Of a stretch of DNA of 6,810 nucleotides, positions 1-5,255 are shown piece after piece. Under the pieces are notes generated by a model, which did not search any database, was not told the DNA's origin, and saw only the letters and a program-made list of their open reading frames with translations. The DNA comes from Chitinophagia bacterium (lineage in GTDB: Bacteria > Bacteroidota > Bacteroidia > Chitinophagales > Chitinophagaceae). The position numbers and the translations under genes were made by a program. The stretch lies in NCBI GenBank assembly GCA_010027295.1, contig RGVM01000142.1, positions 1 through 6,810 on the forward strand, in the 5' to 3' direction. How positions within the stretch are numbered: position 1 is the first letter of the stretch; each line of letters starts with the position of its first letter.

Positions 1-237
1 TCACAGTCGCCCACCCGCACCACCGCCGGCAGTGGCGTCAAGGGCTTCGACGGATTCATCAATTATGCAGAGCGCATGAGCCCTCTGGGCAATGCGTCGG
101 GCGACGACTGCGCCCGCTACTGCGTGTCTCTGTTCTCGGACTTCACCCGCATGGTCACCATGCAGAACCTCTTTCATGACGGTGGCTTCTCCTTCACGGG
201 TGTCACACCGTCGGTCATCGAACAGATGGAGAAATAA
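1..237 (+). CDS. fabI: Enoyl-[acyl-carrier-protein] reductase (NADH) FabI, C-terminal part
   Basis: This is the last 78 codons of FabI; the 5' part lies outside the window. FabI is a cytoplasmic short-chain dehydrogenase/reductase that carries out the last reduction of each type II fatty-acid elongation cycle, enoyl-ACP to acyl-ACP with NAD(P)H. The visible part starts with SQSPTRTTAGSGVKGF, the equivalent of the SxGPIRTLAASGIKxF segment of E. coli FabI that forms the substrate-binding loop after the catalytic region. It continues through MSPLGN and ends with VTMQNLFHDGGFS, the counterpart of the C-terminal HVDGGFS strand and turn. The wording of these blocks is that of Bacteroidota FabI. The catalytic Tyr and Lys are upstream and cannot be checked. 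The TAA stop is followed 12 nt later by the SemiSWEET gene, so the two are probably co-transcribed. Confidence 0.93.
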   Translation, partial: SQSPTRTTAGSGVKGFDGFINYAERMSPLGNASGDDCARYCVSLFSDFTRMVTMQNLFHDGGFSFTGVTPSVIEQMEK

Positions 238-249
238 AACCCCCATACC

Positions 250-528
250 ATGGAAGGACTGCAGTGGATTGACTACCTCGGGCTGTTGGGCGTGTTCCTC
301 TCGTCCATCACCTTCGTGCCCCAGGTCTATAAGGCTTGGACGACGAGGTCGGTAGGCGACCTCTCTGCGTGGATGCTGCTGATCCTGATGGGTAACGTTA
401 GCACCTGGCTGGTGTACGGGATCGTAAAGTCCGACCTCTCCCTCATCCTGGCGAACGCCATCATCATGGGCCTGACCCTGCTGATGGTCTACATGAAGGT
501 GAGTTTCGGCAGGAAGGCTGACAAATGA
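250..528 (+). CDS. SemiSWEET family sugar transporter (PQ-loop, 3 TM)
   Basis: This 92-residue membrane protein has three predicted hydrophobic helices, at about residues 7-26, 38-58 and 63-83, and a short basic tail (GRKADK). It carries the PQ-loop hallmark FVPQVYKAW (P24, Q25) at the end of helix 1, followed by TTRSVGDLS. A Trp (W53) in helix 2 and an Asn (N69) in helix 3 sit where SemiSWEETs have their sugar-pocket residues. SemiSWEETs are half-size bacterial homologues of SWEETs; they dimerise in the inner membrane and let mono- or disaccharides cross by facilitated diffusion. The length is typical. The ATG at 250 fits because helix 1 begins right after it; no Shine-Dalgarno is visible. 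It probably shares a transcript with fabI and ends at a hairpin terminator. The family is clear; the sugar is unknown. Confidence 0.9.
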   Translation: MEGLQWIDYLGLLGVFLSSITFVPQVYKAWTTRSVGDLSAWMLLILMGNVSTWLVYGIVKSDLSLILANAIIMGLTLLMVYMKVSFGRKADK

Positions 529-556
529 GAAGACCGCCCGTGGGCGGCCTTTTCAG
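529..556 (+). terminator. Intrinsic terminator after the SemiSWEET gene
   Basis: Directly after the TGA, CCGCC (534-538) pairs with GGCGG (543-547) around a CGTG loop. A lower stem adds further A/T and G/C pairs (529-532 against 549-552). A TTTT tract follows, with a second T-run at about 559-564. The hairpin lies between convergent genes and may also stop minus-strand transcription of the DUF2795 gene, whose stop is 18 nt away, although the minus-strand T tract (TCTTCTCATTT) is weaker. Confidence 0.72.
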
Positions 557-571
557 CGTTTTTTCGAGGAT

Positions 572-793
572 TCAATATTCGTCTTCGTTGAAGAAGAAAT
601 CCTCCTGGCTGGGATAGTCCGGCCAGATGTCGTCAATGCCTTCGTAAATCTCACCCTCGTCCTCCAGCTCCTGGAGGTTCTCTATCACCTCGATGGGCGC
701 TCCGCTCCGGATGCCATAATCGATCAGCTCGTCCTTGGTGGCCGGCCAGGGGGCATCTTCCAGATAGGATGCGAGTTCCAGCGTCCAAAACAT
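572..793 (-). CDS. DUF2795 family small acidic protein
   Basis: This 73-residue protein matches, from memory, a highly conserved small Bacteroidota family annotated as DUF2795. It opens with MFWTLELASYLEDAPWPATK and continues with DELIDYGIRSGAP, a run rich in Glu and Leu (NLQELEDEGEIYEGI), and an acidic tail FFFNEDEY. The composition is extreme: I count 22 Asp or Glu against one Lys and one Arg. No signal peptide or membrane segment is present, so it is probably cytosolic. The function is not known and I assign none. A predicted fold of a short helical domain resembling a helix-turn-helix in the first 45 residues plus an acidic tail is only a guess. The start is firm: a perfect Shine-Dalgarno and a canonical promoter lie upstream. 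The gene is divergent from lolD. Confidence 0.88.
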   Translation of the reverse strand: MFWTLELASYLEDAPWPATKDELIDYGIRSGAPIEVIENLQELEDEGEIYEGIDDIWPDYPSQEDFFFNEDEY

Positions 794-797
794 CGGG

Positions 798-806
798 ACC
801 TCCTTT
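798..806 (-). promoter_or_regulatory. Perfect Shine-Dalgarno of the DUF2795 gene
   Basis: On the minus strand AAAGGAGGT stands 4-5 nt before the ATG at 793. It could pair over 9 nt with the 3' end of 16S rRNA. It lies in an A/T-rich leader, which should keep it accessible. No other gene in the window has a comparable site; the next best is GGAG before pssA. This fixes the start codon and is unusual for Bacteroidota. Confidence 0.85.
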
Positions 807-819
807 TTTAAATTTGGCG

Positions 820-850
820 CAAAAGTAAATTTTCAATTTAAAAAACCAAA
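820..850 (-). promoter_or_regulatory. Bacteroidota-type promoter of the DUF2795 gene
   Basis: On the minus strand a -33 element TTTG (850-847) is followed after 19 nt by a perfect -7 element TACTTTTG (827-820; consensus TAnnTTTG). The spacing fits the known Bacteroidota sigma-ABfr promoter pattern. Transcription should start about 5-7 nt further on, giving a leader of roughly 20 nt that contains the Shine-Dalgarno. Confidence 0.82.
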
Positions 851-900
851 TCTGATGCCAAAGGTTTGCAAGCCGGACGTAATTCGGGGCTGCGGCATTC

Positions 901-930
901 TTGCCCGTCCGGCCCGCATTGACTACCTTG
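901..930 (+). promoter_or_regulatory. Probable promoter of lolD
   Basis: TTG (901-903), a 20-nt spacer and TACCTTG (924-930) form a Bacteroidota-type promoter lacking one T of the -7 consensus TAnnTTTG. It would give a leader of roughly 15 nt before the ATG at 953. The DUF2795 promoter lies about 50 nt away on the other strand, so 794-952 is a divergent promoter region. Confidence 0.55.
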
Positions 931-952
931 CCCGATGACAGGGGTATGAATC

Positions 953-1603
953 ATGCTGGAGGCAAGAGGCATAGGCAAGCGGTACGGCGACCTGCAGGTG
1001 CTGAAGGGCGTTGACCTGGTCGTCGGCCAAGGGGAGATCGTATCCATCGTCGGGTCCTCCGGCGCTGGCAAGAGTACGCTTCTGCACATCCTCGGTACGC
1101 TTGACAGGCCTGATGAGGGCGAGGTCTGGCTCGACGAACTTCGTATTGACAACCTCCAGGGCCGTCGGATGGCATCCTTCCGCAATCGCCAGACCGGGTT
1201 CGTCTTTCAGTTTCACCACCTGCTCCCCGAGTTCACGGCGCTTGAGAACGTCTGCATCCCCGGCTGGATCGCCCGCAAGCGCCCCGGGGAACTCGAGGTC
1301 AGGGCACGCTCCCTGCTCGAAGGCATGGGGCTCTCCGGACGGTTCGATAACAAGCCGTCACAGCTGTCCGGCGGCGAGCAGCAGCGGGTAGCCGTGGCTA
1401 GGGCGCTTGTCAATGAGCCCCGTATCGTGTTCGCCGATGAGCCCACCGGGAACCTTGATTCTGCCAACGCCAGAGAACTCCATCAGCTCTTCCTGCGCCT
1501 GCGCGACGAACAGGGCCAGACCTTCCTGATCGTTACACACAACGAAGAACTGGCGCGCATGAGCGACAGGGTCATCCACATGCGCGACGGGCAGATCGTT
1601 TGA
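953..1603 (+). CDS. lolD: LolD-type lipoprotein-release ABC transporter ATPase
   Basis: This 216-residue ABC ATPase has all the motifs: Walker A GSSGAGKST (34-42), Q-loop Gln (Q86), signature LSGGEQQR (138-145), Walker B RIVFADE (157-163), D-loop NLD (167-169) and switch His (H196). The segment FQFHHLLPEFTALENV (85-100) after the Q-loop is diagnostic of LolD as opposed to MacB or FtsE. In the Lol system LolD drives membrane proteins LolC/E, which extract lipoproteins from the inner membrane for transport to the outer membrane. Length is normal for LolD. No permease gene lies beside it, so its partner must be encoded elsewhere; a stand-alone lolD is, to my knowledge, common in Bacteroidota. 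The ATG at 953 puts the first strand (LEARGIGKRYG) at the expected place; there is only a weak AGGGG upstream. It converges on the adenosyltransferase gene. Confidence 0.88.
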   Translation: MLEARGIGKRYGDLQVLKGVDLVVGQGEIVSIVGSSGAGKSTLLHILGTLDRPDEGEVWLDELRIDNLQGRRMASFRNRQTGFVFQFHHLLPEFTALENVCIPGWIARKRPGELEVRARSLLEGMGLSGRFDNKPSQLSGGEQQRVAVARALVNEPRIVFADEPTGNLDSANARELHQLFLRLRDEQGQTFLIVTHNEELARMSDRVIHMRDGQIV

Positions 1604-1613
1604 GTCGGGTTTT

Positions 1614-1643
1614 CCCCCTCGGGGGCATGGAGGGATTCTCTTT
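1614..1643 (+). terminator. Possible weak terminator between convergent lolD and pduO
   Basis: In the 38 nt between the two convergent stops, CCCTC (1616-1620) can pair with GAGGG (1630-1634), followed by ATTCTCTTT. An alternative hairpin CCCC/GGGG (1614-1617 with 1622-1625) competes with it. There is no clean T-run, so the call is tentative. Confidence 0.3.
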
Positions 1644-2229
1644 AGGCACCAATGGTGCTGCCGTCCTCTTTCTTTCGGGGCCTCCAGGGCAGCTCTTCCA
1701 CCTTGAGCAGATGGGAAGTATATCGGGCCAGCGTGAAGAGGTAGTCGCTCAACCGGTTCAGGTATTTGATCACCAGGGCGTGGTCACGTGAGGTCTCCGC
1801 CTCTAGGCGCACACAGCAGCGTTCGGCTCTCCGGCATACGCATCTAGCGATGTGCAGGTGTGATACGGCGGGGTGCCCACCCGGCAGGATGAAGGAGCGC
1901 ATGGGGGGCGTGGATTCGGTCATGCGGTCTATCTCGGCTTCCAGGGCCTGGATGTCAGACTCTTCGAGGGAAGGCAGCGACATGCCAGACTCCTTCTCCG
2001 GGTCGCAGGCCAGAGAGGAGCCGATGGTGAAGAGCCTGTCCTGAATCTCGAGGAGCATGTCGCGGGAGATAATGTCTTCCAGCAGGTCGCGACAGAGTCC
2101 AACATGGCTGTTGAGCTCGTCCACTGTTCCGTAGGATTCGATACGGAGGTGCGATTTCGAAACCTTCGACCCTCCGATGAGGGAGGTCATTCCCTTGTCA
2201 CCCGTCTTGGTGTAAATCTTGAACGACAT
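1642..2229 (-). CDS. pduO: PduO-type ATP:cob(I)alamin adenosyltransferase
   Basis: This 195-residue cytosolic enzyme transfers the adenosyl group of ATP to reduced cob(I)alamin, making adenosylcobalamin (coenzyme B12). The family motifs appear in order: N-terminal ATP loop KIYTKTGDKGMTSL (4-17), YGTVDELNS (33-41), FILPGG (113-118), the ATP-binding arginine helix ARCVCRRAER (128-137) and LNRLSDYLFTLAR (157-169). This is the five-helix-bundle PduO type, not the P-loop BtuR/CobA type, and the length is normal. An oddity is four Cys within ten residues (C130, C132, C138, C139), where relatives usually have fewer. No B12-dependent enzyme or B12 synthesis gene is nearby. It lies 64 nt downstream of the ABC ATPase gene on the same strand, either read through or from its own weak promoter. 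No Shine-Dalgarno is seen before the ATG at 2229. Confidence 0.93.
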   Translation of the reverse strand: MSFKIYTKTGDKGMTSLIGGSKVSKSHLRIESYGTVDELNSHVGLCRDLLEDIISRDMLLEIQDRLFTIGSSLACDPEKESGMSLPSLEESDIQALEAEIDRMTESTPPMRSFILPGGHPAVSHLHIARCVCRRAERCCVRLEAETSRDHALVIKYLNRLSDYLFTLARYTSHLLKVEELPWRPRKKEDGSTIGA

Positions 2230-2252
2230 GCACCACTAATAATGGATGGCGG

Positions 2253-2260
2253 CAAAAATT
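2253..2260 (-). promoter_or_regulatory. Weak -7-like element, or terminator T-tract, between the ABC ATPase gene and pduO
   Basis: On the minus strand AATTTTTG differs by one base from TAnnTTTG and lies 23 nt before the pduO start. I see no clear -33 TTG. The same T-run follows a small GCCGGACGGC inverted repeat, so it could instead be the tail of a terminator for the upstream ABC ATPase gene. The sequence does not decide between the two. Confidence 0.3.
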
Positions 2261-2293
2261 GTTCGCGCCGTCCGGCAGTGGCTTGTGGATGCC

Positions 2294-3025
2294 TCAAAGG
2301 GCGGCCGTTGGTGCGGGGGCGGTGTTCAGGCGGTCGCTCTCCAGGACGCCATCCCGGAGCCGGATGACGCGGCGTGCGAAGCGGGAGATATCCTCCTCGT
2401 GGGTGACGAGAACGACAGAATTGCCTTCGGCGTGGATATGGTTGAACAGTTCCATGATCTCATGGGAGGTCTTGGAGTCCAGGTTGCCGGTGGGCTCGTC
2501 GGCCAGGATGATGGAGGGGTTGTTGACGAGTGCCCTGGCGATCGCCACGCGCTGGCACTGGCCGCCGGAGAGTTCGTTTGGACGATGATGACTTCGCTCA
2601 GTGAGGTCGACTTTGCGGAGCACTTCCATAGCCATCTCGTTGCGGAGCTTCCGGGCGATGCCTGCGTAGACGAGGGGCAGGGCCACGTTTTCCAGCGCGC
2701 TCAGTCGGGGAAGCAGGTTGAACTGCTGGAAGACGAAACCAATCTCCTTGTTGCGGATCTCAGCCAGGTCGTTGTCGGCCATGGTGCTCACATCGTGTCC
2801 ATTGAGGACGTAGGTGCCCGCGCTGGGCGAGTCCAGGCAGCCCAGGATGTTCATCAGGGTGCTCTTGCCGGATCCGGAAGGTCCCATGAGGGCTACGTAT
2901 TCGTTGCGCCGGATGGTGAGGGATATGCCCTTGAGGACCTCAAGTTCCTGACGGCCCATGAAGTAGCTCTTCCGGATTCCTTCGAGGGCGATGACGGCTT
3001 CCGTCCTGTCTTGGTTCTGTTCCAT
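2294..3025 (-). CDS. MacB-type ABC transporter ATP-binding protein
   Basis: This 243-residue ABC ATPase shows Walker [10 protein letters not shown] (48-56), Q-loop [18 protein letters not shown] (97-114), signature LSGGQ (152-156), Walker B SIILADE (171-177), D-loop NLD (181-183) and switch His H209. The [23 protein letters not shown] wording is typical of MacB-type ATPases, which pair with FtsX-fold permeases in mechanotransmission (peptide, antibiotic or lipoprotein export), not of LolD. No permease gene is in the window, so the substrate is unknown. The residue after the signature is Cys (C157, LSGGQCQR), where LSGGQQQR is usual. The Ala/Pro-rich C-terminus ([10 protein letters not shown]) is a tail beyond the conserved domain. 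It begins 20 nt after the gatC stop, with no promoter-like element in the gap, so the two are probably one transcript. Confidence 0.87.
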   Translation of the reverse strand: MEQNQDRTEAVIALEGIRKSYFMGRQELEVLKGISLTIRRNEYVALMGPSGSGKSTLMNILGCLDSPSAGTYVLNGHDVSTMADNDLAEIRNKEIGFVFQQFNLLPRLSALENVALPLVYAGIARKLRNEMAMEVLRKVDLTERSHHRPNELSGGQCQRVAIARALVNNPSIILADEPTGNLDSKTSHEIMELFNHIHAEGNSVVLVTHEEDISRFARRVIRLRDGVLESDRLNTAPAPTAAL

Positions 3026-3045
3026 GGTGATGTCAGAAGCTGTCG

Positions 3046-3339
3046 CTATGGTTTCTGGATGAACTTGGGCACGGTCATGAAGGGTCCTTCGACCGAGGGT
3101 GCGTTCGACAGGGCCTCTTCACAGGGAAGGCCGGGTATCGCCCGGTCCTCGCGCCATGCATTGACGGCGTCGGTCATATGGGTGAGCGGCGGTACGCCGT
3201 CAAGGTCCAGGGCTTTGAGCTGGTCGACGAAACCGATCATCTGGGCCAGGTCTAGCCGGATCTCCTCCATCTCCTCGTCCGAGAAGCTGAGTTTTGCCAG
3301 GTCGGCAATCTTTTCCACCATCTCCCGAGTCACTTCCAT
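3046..3339 (-). CDS. gatC: Asp-tRNA(Asn)/Glu-tRNA(Gln) amidotransferase subunit C
   Basis: This 97-residue protein has the GatC pattern: [16 protein letters not shown] at the N-terminus (8-23), a central [21 protein letters not shown], and the C-terminal REDRAIPG and VPKFIQKP blocks. GatC is the small belt subunit that wraps around GatA and holds it to GatB in the amidotransferase that converts Glu-tRNA(Gln), and often Asp-tRNA(Asn), to the correct amidated form. gatA and gatB are not in the window, so the gene is separated from its partners. It is the first gene of a minus-strand unit with the ABC ATPase. The ATG at 3339 is preceded at only 5 nt by a perfect promoter -7 element, so the mRNA may have almost no leader. 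The start fits the family N-terminus. Confidence 0.93.
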   Translation of the reverse strand: MEVTREMVEKIADLAKLSFSDEEMEEIRLDLAQMIGFVDQLKALDLDGVPPLTHMTDAVNAWREDRAIPGLPCEEALSNAPSVEGPFMTVPKFIQKP

Positions 3340-3344
3340 GTTGG

Positions 3345-3352
3345 CAAAATTA
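3345..3352 (-). promoter_or_regulatory. Promoter -7 element of gatC, 5 nt from the start codon
   Basis: On the minus strand TAATTTTG matches TAnnTTTG perfectly and is separated from the gatC ATG by only CCAAC. No good -33 TTG is visible at the expected 19-21 nt upstream. The transcription start should fall at or within a few bases of the ATG. Confidence 0.68.
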
Positions 3353-3444
3353 ACGCTTCCCTGTCCACCGGAATGACATTTTCGTCGTCAGGGAGGGCCT
3401 TCTTCCGTCCGGCTGTCAGGCGTCCCGCGGCAGGGCGGTTCCCT

Positions 3445-3452
3445 TATCTTTG
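3445..3452 (+). promoter_or_regulatory. Promoter -7 element of trpS, 5 nt from the start codon
   Basis: TATCTTTG matches TAnnTTTG perfectly and is followed by CCCCC and the trpS ATG at 3458. The expected -33 region holds no clear TTG. The transcription start is predicted at or next to the start codon. It lies about 92 nt from the divergent gatC element. Confidence 0.7.
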
Positions 3453-3457
3453 CCCCC

Positions 3458-4462
3458 ATGGACAACAGACCGATCGTGATGAGTGGCATCCGGCCGACAG
3501 GGTTCCTGCACCTGGGGAACTATTTCGGGGCGGTGCGCAACTACGTCCGACTCCAGCGCGAATACACCTGCTTCTTCATGGTGGCCGACCTCCATTCGCT
3601 CACCACGCACCCCGACACGCAGGAGCTCCGCGGGCATGTCCACCGCGTACTCGCCGAGAACATCGCCTGCGGGCTCGACCCCGAGCAGGCGGCCCTGTAC
3701 TGCCAGAGCCATGTGCCGGAGACGACCGAGCTCTATCTCTATCTCAACATGCTGGCCTATAAGGGTGAGCTCGAGAAGACGACCACCTTCAAGGATAAGG
3801 CCCGCCTCCAGCCGGATAACATCAACGCCGGACTGCTGACTTACCCCGTCCTGCAGGCGGCCGACATCCTCCTCCACCGCGCCTCCTGGGTGCCCGTGGG
3901 CAAGGACCAGGAGCAGCACCTCGAGATGTCGAGGAACTTTGCCAACCGCTTCAACCACCGATACGGACAGGTATTCCCCGAGCCGCAGGCCTTCAACTTC
4001 GGGGAGGCGCTCGTCAAGGTCCCTAGCCTCGACGGGGCGGGCAAGATGAGCAAGAGCGAAAACCAGCTCGCCACCCTCTACCTGGCCGACGACGACGAGC
4101 TGATCCGGAAGAAGGTCATGAAGGCTAAGACCGATGCCGGTCCCCCCGCCCCCGGCACGCCCATGCCCGACTACATCGAGAACCTCTTCCTGCTCATGGA
4201 CCTCGTCAGCCAGCCTGCCACCACCCAGGCCTTCCGGGATGCCTACGACAGGGCCGAGGTCCGGTACGGCGACCTCAAGCGGCAGCTGGCCGAAGACATG
4301 GTGGCATTCATCGCCCCCATCCGGGAAAAGGCGGAAGCCATCCGGACCGACAGGGCATACCTCGCCCGCGTCATGGAGCTCGGTGCCGAGAAAGCCCGTT
4401 CCAGCGCCCGCGAGACGATGCGGCTCGTCCGCGACGCCATGGGGCTCGACTATTTCCGGTGA
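3458..4462 (+). CDS. trpS: Tryptophanyl-tRNA synthetase
   Basis: This class I aminoacyl-tRNA synthetase of 334 residues charges tRNA(Trp) with tryptophan using ATP. The HIGH-like signature is in GIRPTGFLHLGNYFGAV (10-26; core HLGN at 18-21) and the KMSKS loop is intact at 196-200 (AGKMSKSEN). Between them lie the TrpRS-typical MVADLHSLTT (41-50), TYPVLQAADIL (128-138, part of the tryptophan pocket) and VGKDQEQHLEMSRN (147-160). Length matches bacterial TrpRS. The ATG at 3458 is the natural start because family members begin a few residues before GIRPTG. It has no Shine-Dalgarno, only five C between the promoter element and ATG. Codons are strongly C/G-ending, as in the following genes. The stop codon lies in the loop of a small CCGG-TGAA-CCGG inverted repeat (4456-4467). 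Confidence 0.97.
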   Translation: MDNRPIVMSGIRPTGFLHLGNYFGAVRNYVRLQREYTCFFMVADLHSLTTHPDTQELRGHVHRVLAENIACGLDPEQAALYCQSHVPETTELYLYLNMLAYKGELEKTTTFKDKARLQPDNINAGLLTYPVLQAADILLHRASWVPVGKDQEQHLEMSRNFANRFNHRYGQVFPEPQAFNFGEALVKVPSLDGAGKMSKSENQLATLYLADDDELIRKKVMKAKTDAGPPAPGTPMPDYIENLFLLMDLVSQPATTQAFRDAYDRAEVRYGDLKRQLAEDMVAFIAPIREKAEAIRTDRAYLARVMELGAEKARSSARETMRLVRDAMGLDYFR

Positions 4463-4501
4463 ACCGGCCGCACCGCATCGTCGCAATTGGGATATTATCG
4501 C

Positions 4502-4508
4502 TATTTTG
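4502..4508 (+). promoter_or_regulatory. Possible -7 element of the deoxynucleoside kinase gene
   Basis: TATTTTG (TAnnTTG, one T short of the consensus) lies 34 nt before the ATG in the 80-nt gap after trpS. A TTG at 4487-4489 is only 12 nt upstream, too close for a normal -33 element. Read-through from trpS is an equal possibility. Confidence 0.35.
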
Positions 4509-4542
4509 TCGGTGACCCGCCGTCCCCATCCAACGCCCCCAC

Positions 4543-5178
4543 ATGGCCCGTATCAAGAAACCCAAGCATATCGCCGTCGCCGGCAACATTGGCGCCGGCA
4601 AGACCACCCTCACGGAGATGCTCAGCAAGCACTACCGGTGGATTCCGCATTTCGAGGACGTCGATCAGAACCCCTATCTCTTCGACTTCTACGAAGACAT
4701 GCCCCGCTGGAGCTTCAACCTGCAGATTTACTTCCTCAACAGCCGCCTCAACCAGCTCCTCGAGATTAGCCGCGGCACCGAGACCGTCATACAGGACCGC
4801 ACCATCTATGAGGATGCCAACATATTCGCCCCCAACCTCCACGAGATGGGGCTCATGAGCAAGCGCGACTACGAGAACTACTACGACTTCTTCCAGACCC
4901 TCAGGCAGATGGTGCAGCCGCCCGACCTGCTCATCTACCTGCAGGCCTCCGTTCCCACGCTGGTGGGACAGATCCAGAAGCGGGGCAGGGAATACGAGGA
5001 GAACATCCGGCTCGACTATCTCAAGCGCCTCAACGAGTACTATAGTAAGTGGATAGACGGCTACCAGGAGGGACCGCTGCTCGTCGTCAACGTCGACAAG
5101 ACCAAGTTCGCCGAGGATGAGGAAGACTTCGGGCAGATCATCCAGAAGATCGACTCCGAGCTCTACGGCCTTTTCTGA
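4543..5178 (+). CDS. Deoxynucleoside kinase family protein
   Basis: This 211-residue cytosolic kinase phosphorylates deoxynucleosides to 5'-monophosphates with ATP in the salvage pathway. The P-loop is GNIGAGKTT (14-22). FEDVDQNPYL (37-46) carries the Glu expected to contact the sugar. The DRTIYED motif (85-91) replaces the DRS motif and supplies the catalytic-site Arg and the Glu that binds the sugar 3'-OH. RGREYEENI (147-155) is the Arg-rich lid that closes over ATP phosphates. Length is normal for the bacterial dNK family (deoxyadenosine/deoxyguanosine/deoxycytidine kinases). The base preference cannot be read with certainty, so no symbol is given. The ATG at 4543 leaves an ordinary basic N-terminus (MARIKKPKHIAVAG) before strand 1. 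There is no Shine-Dalgarno. Confidence 0.92.
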   Translation: MARIKKPKHIAVAGNIGAGKTTLTEMLSKHYRWIPHFEDVDQNPYLFDFYEDMPRWSFNLQIYFLNSRLNQLLEISRGTETVIQDRTIYEDANIFAPNLHEMGLMSKRDYENYYDFFQTLRQMVQPPDLLIYLQASVPTLVGQIQKRGREYEENIRLDYLKRLNEYYSKWIDGYQEGPLLVVNVDKTKFAEDEEDFGQIIQKIDSELYGLF

Positions 5179-5195
5179 ACAACGCCCGCCCCGAC

Positions 5196-5214
5196 GCAGG
5201 CCTGCCATGGCAGG
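5196..5214. repeat. Nested palindromes between the dNK gene and pepP
   Basis: CCTGCCATGGCAGG (5201-5214) is a perfect 14-bp palindrome. It overlaps a second one, GCAGGCCTGC (5196-5205), so three copies of the GCAGG/CCTGC word alternate. As RNA either half can form a short hairpin, but no T-run follows on either strand, so it is not a standard terminator. It lies 18 nt after the dNK stop and 34 nt before the pepP -7 element, so it could be an operator site. The role is unknown. Confidence 0.6.
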
Positions 5215-5247
5215 AAAGGGGAACCGATCCGTCGCGCGCCTTTTTCG

Positions 5248-5255
5248 TACTTTCG
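5248..5255 (+). promoter_or_regulatory. Probable -7 element of pepP
   Basis: TACTTTCG differs from TAnnTTTG at one position and lies 20 nt before the pepP ATG at 5276, which predicts a leader of roughly 14 nt. There is no clear -33 TTG. Its position also argues against the longer upstream starts in the same frame. Confidence 0.48.

Noticed and set aside
2246..3376. Plus-strand open frame of 376 codons across the ABC ATPase gene and gatC
   Set aside because: It spans two clear minus-strand genes and their gap, and shows no recognisable domain.
4456..4467. CCGG-TGAA-CCGG inverted repeat around the trpS stop codon
   Set aside because: The 4-bp stem has no T-run after it, and such short repeats are expected by chance in sequence of this composition.
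3416..4486. Long minus-strand open frame of 356 codons opposite trpS
   Set aside because: It is the mirror of a certain trpS gene. GC-rich third positions remove stops on the opposite strand, and the translation is rich in Gly, Val, Leu and Glu with no family motif.
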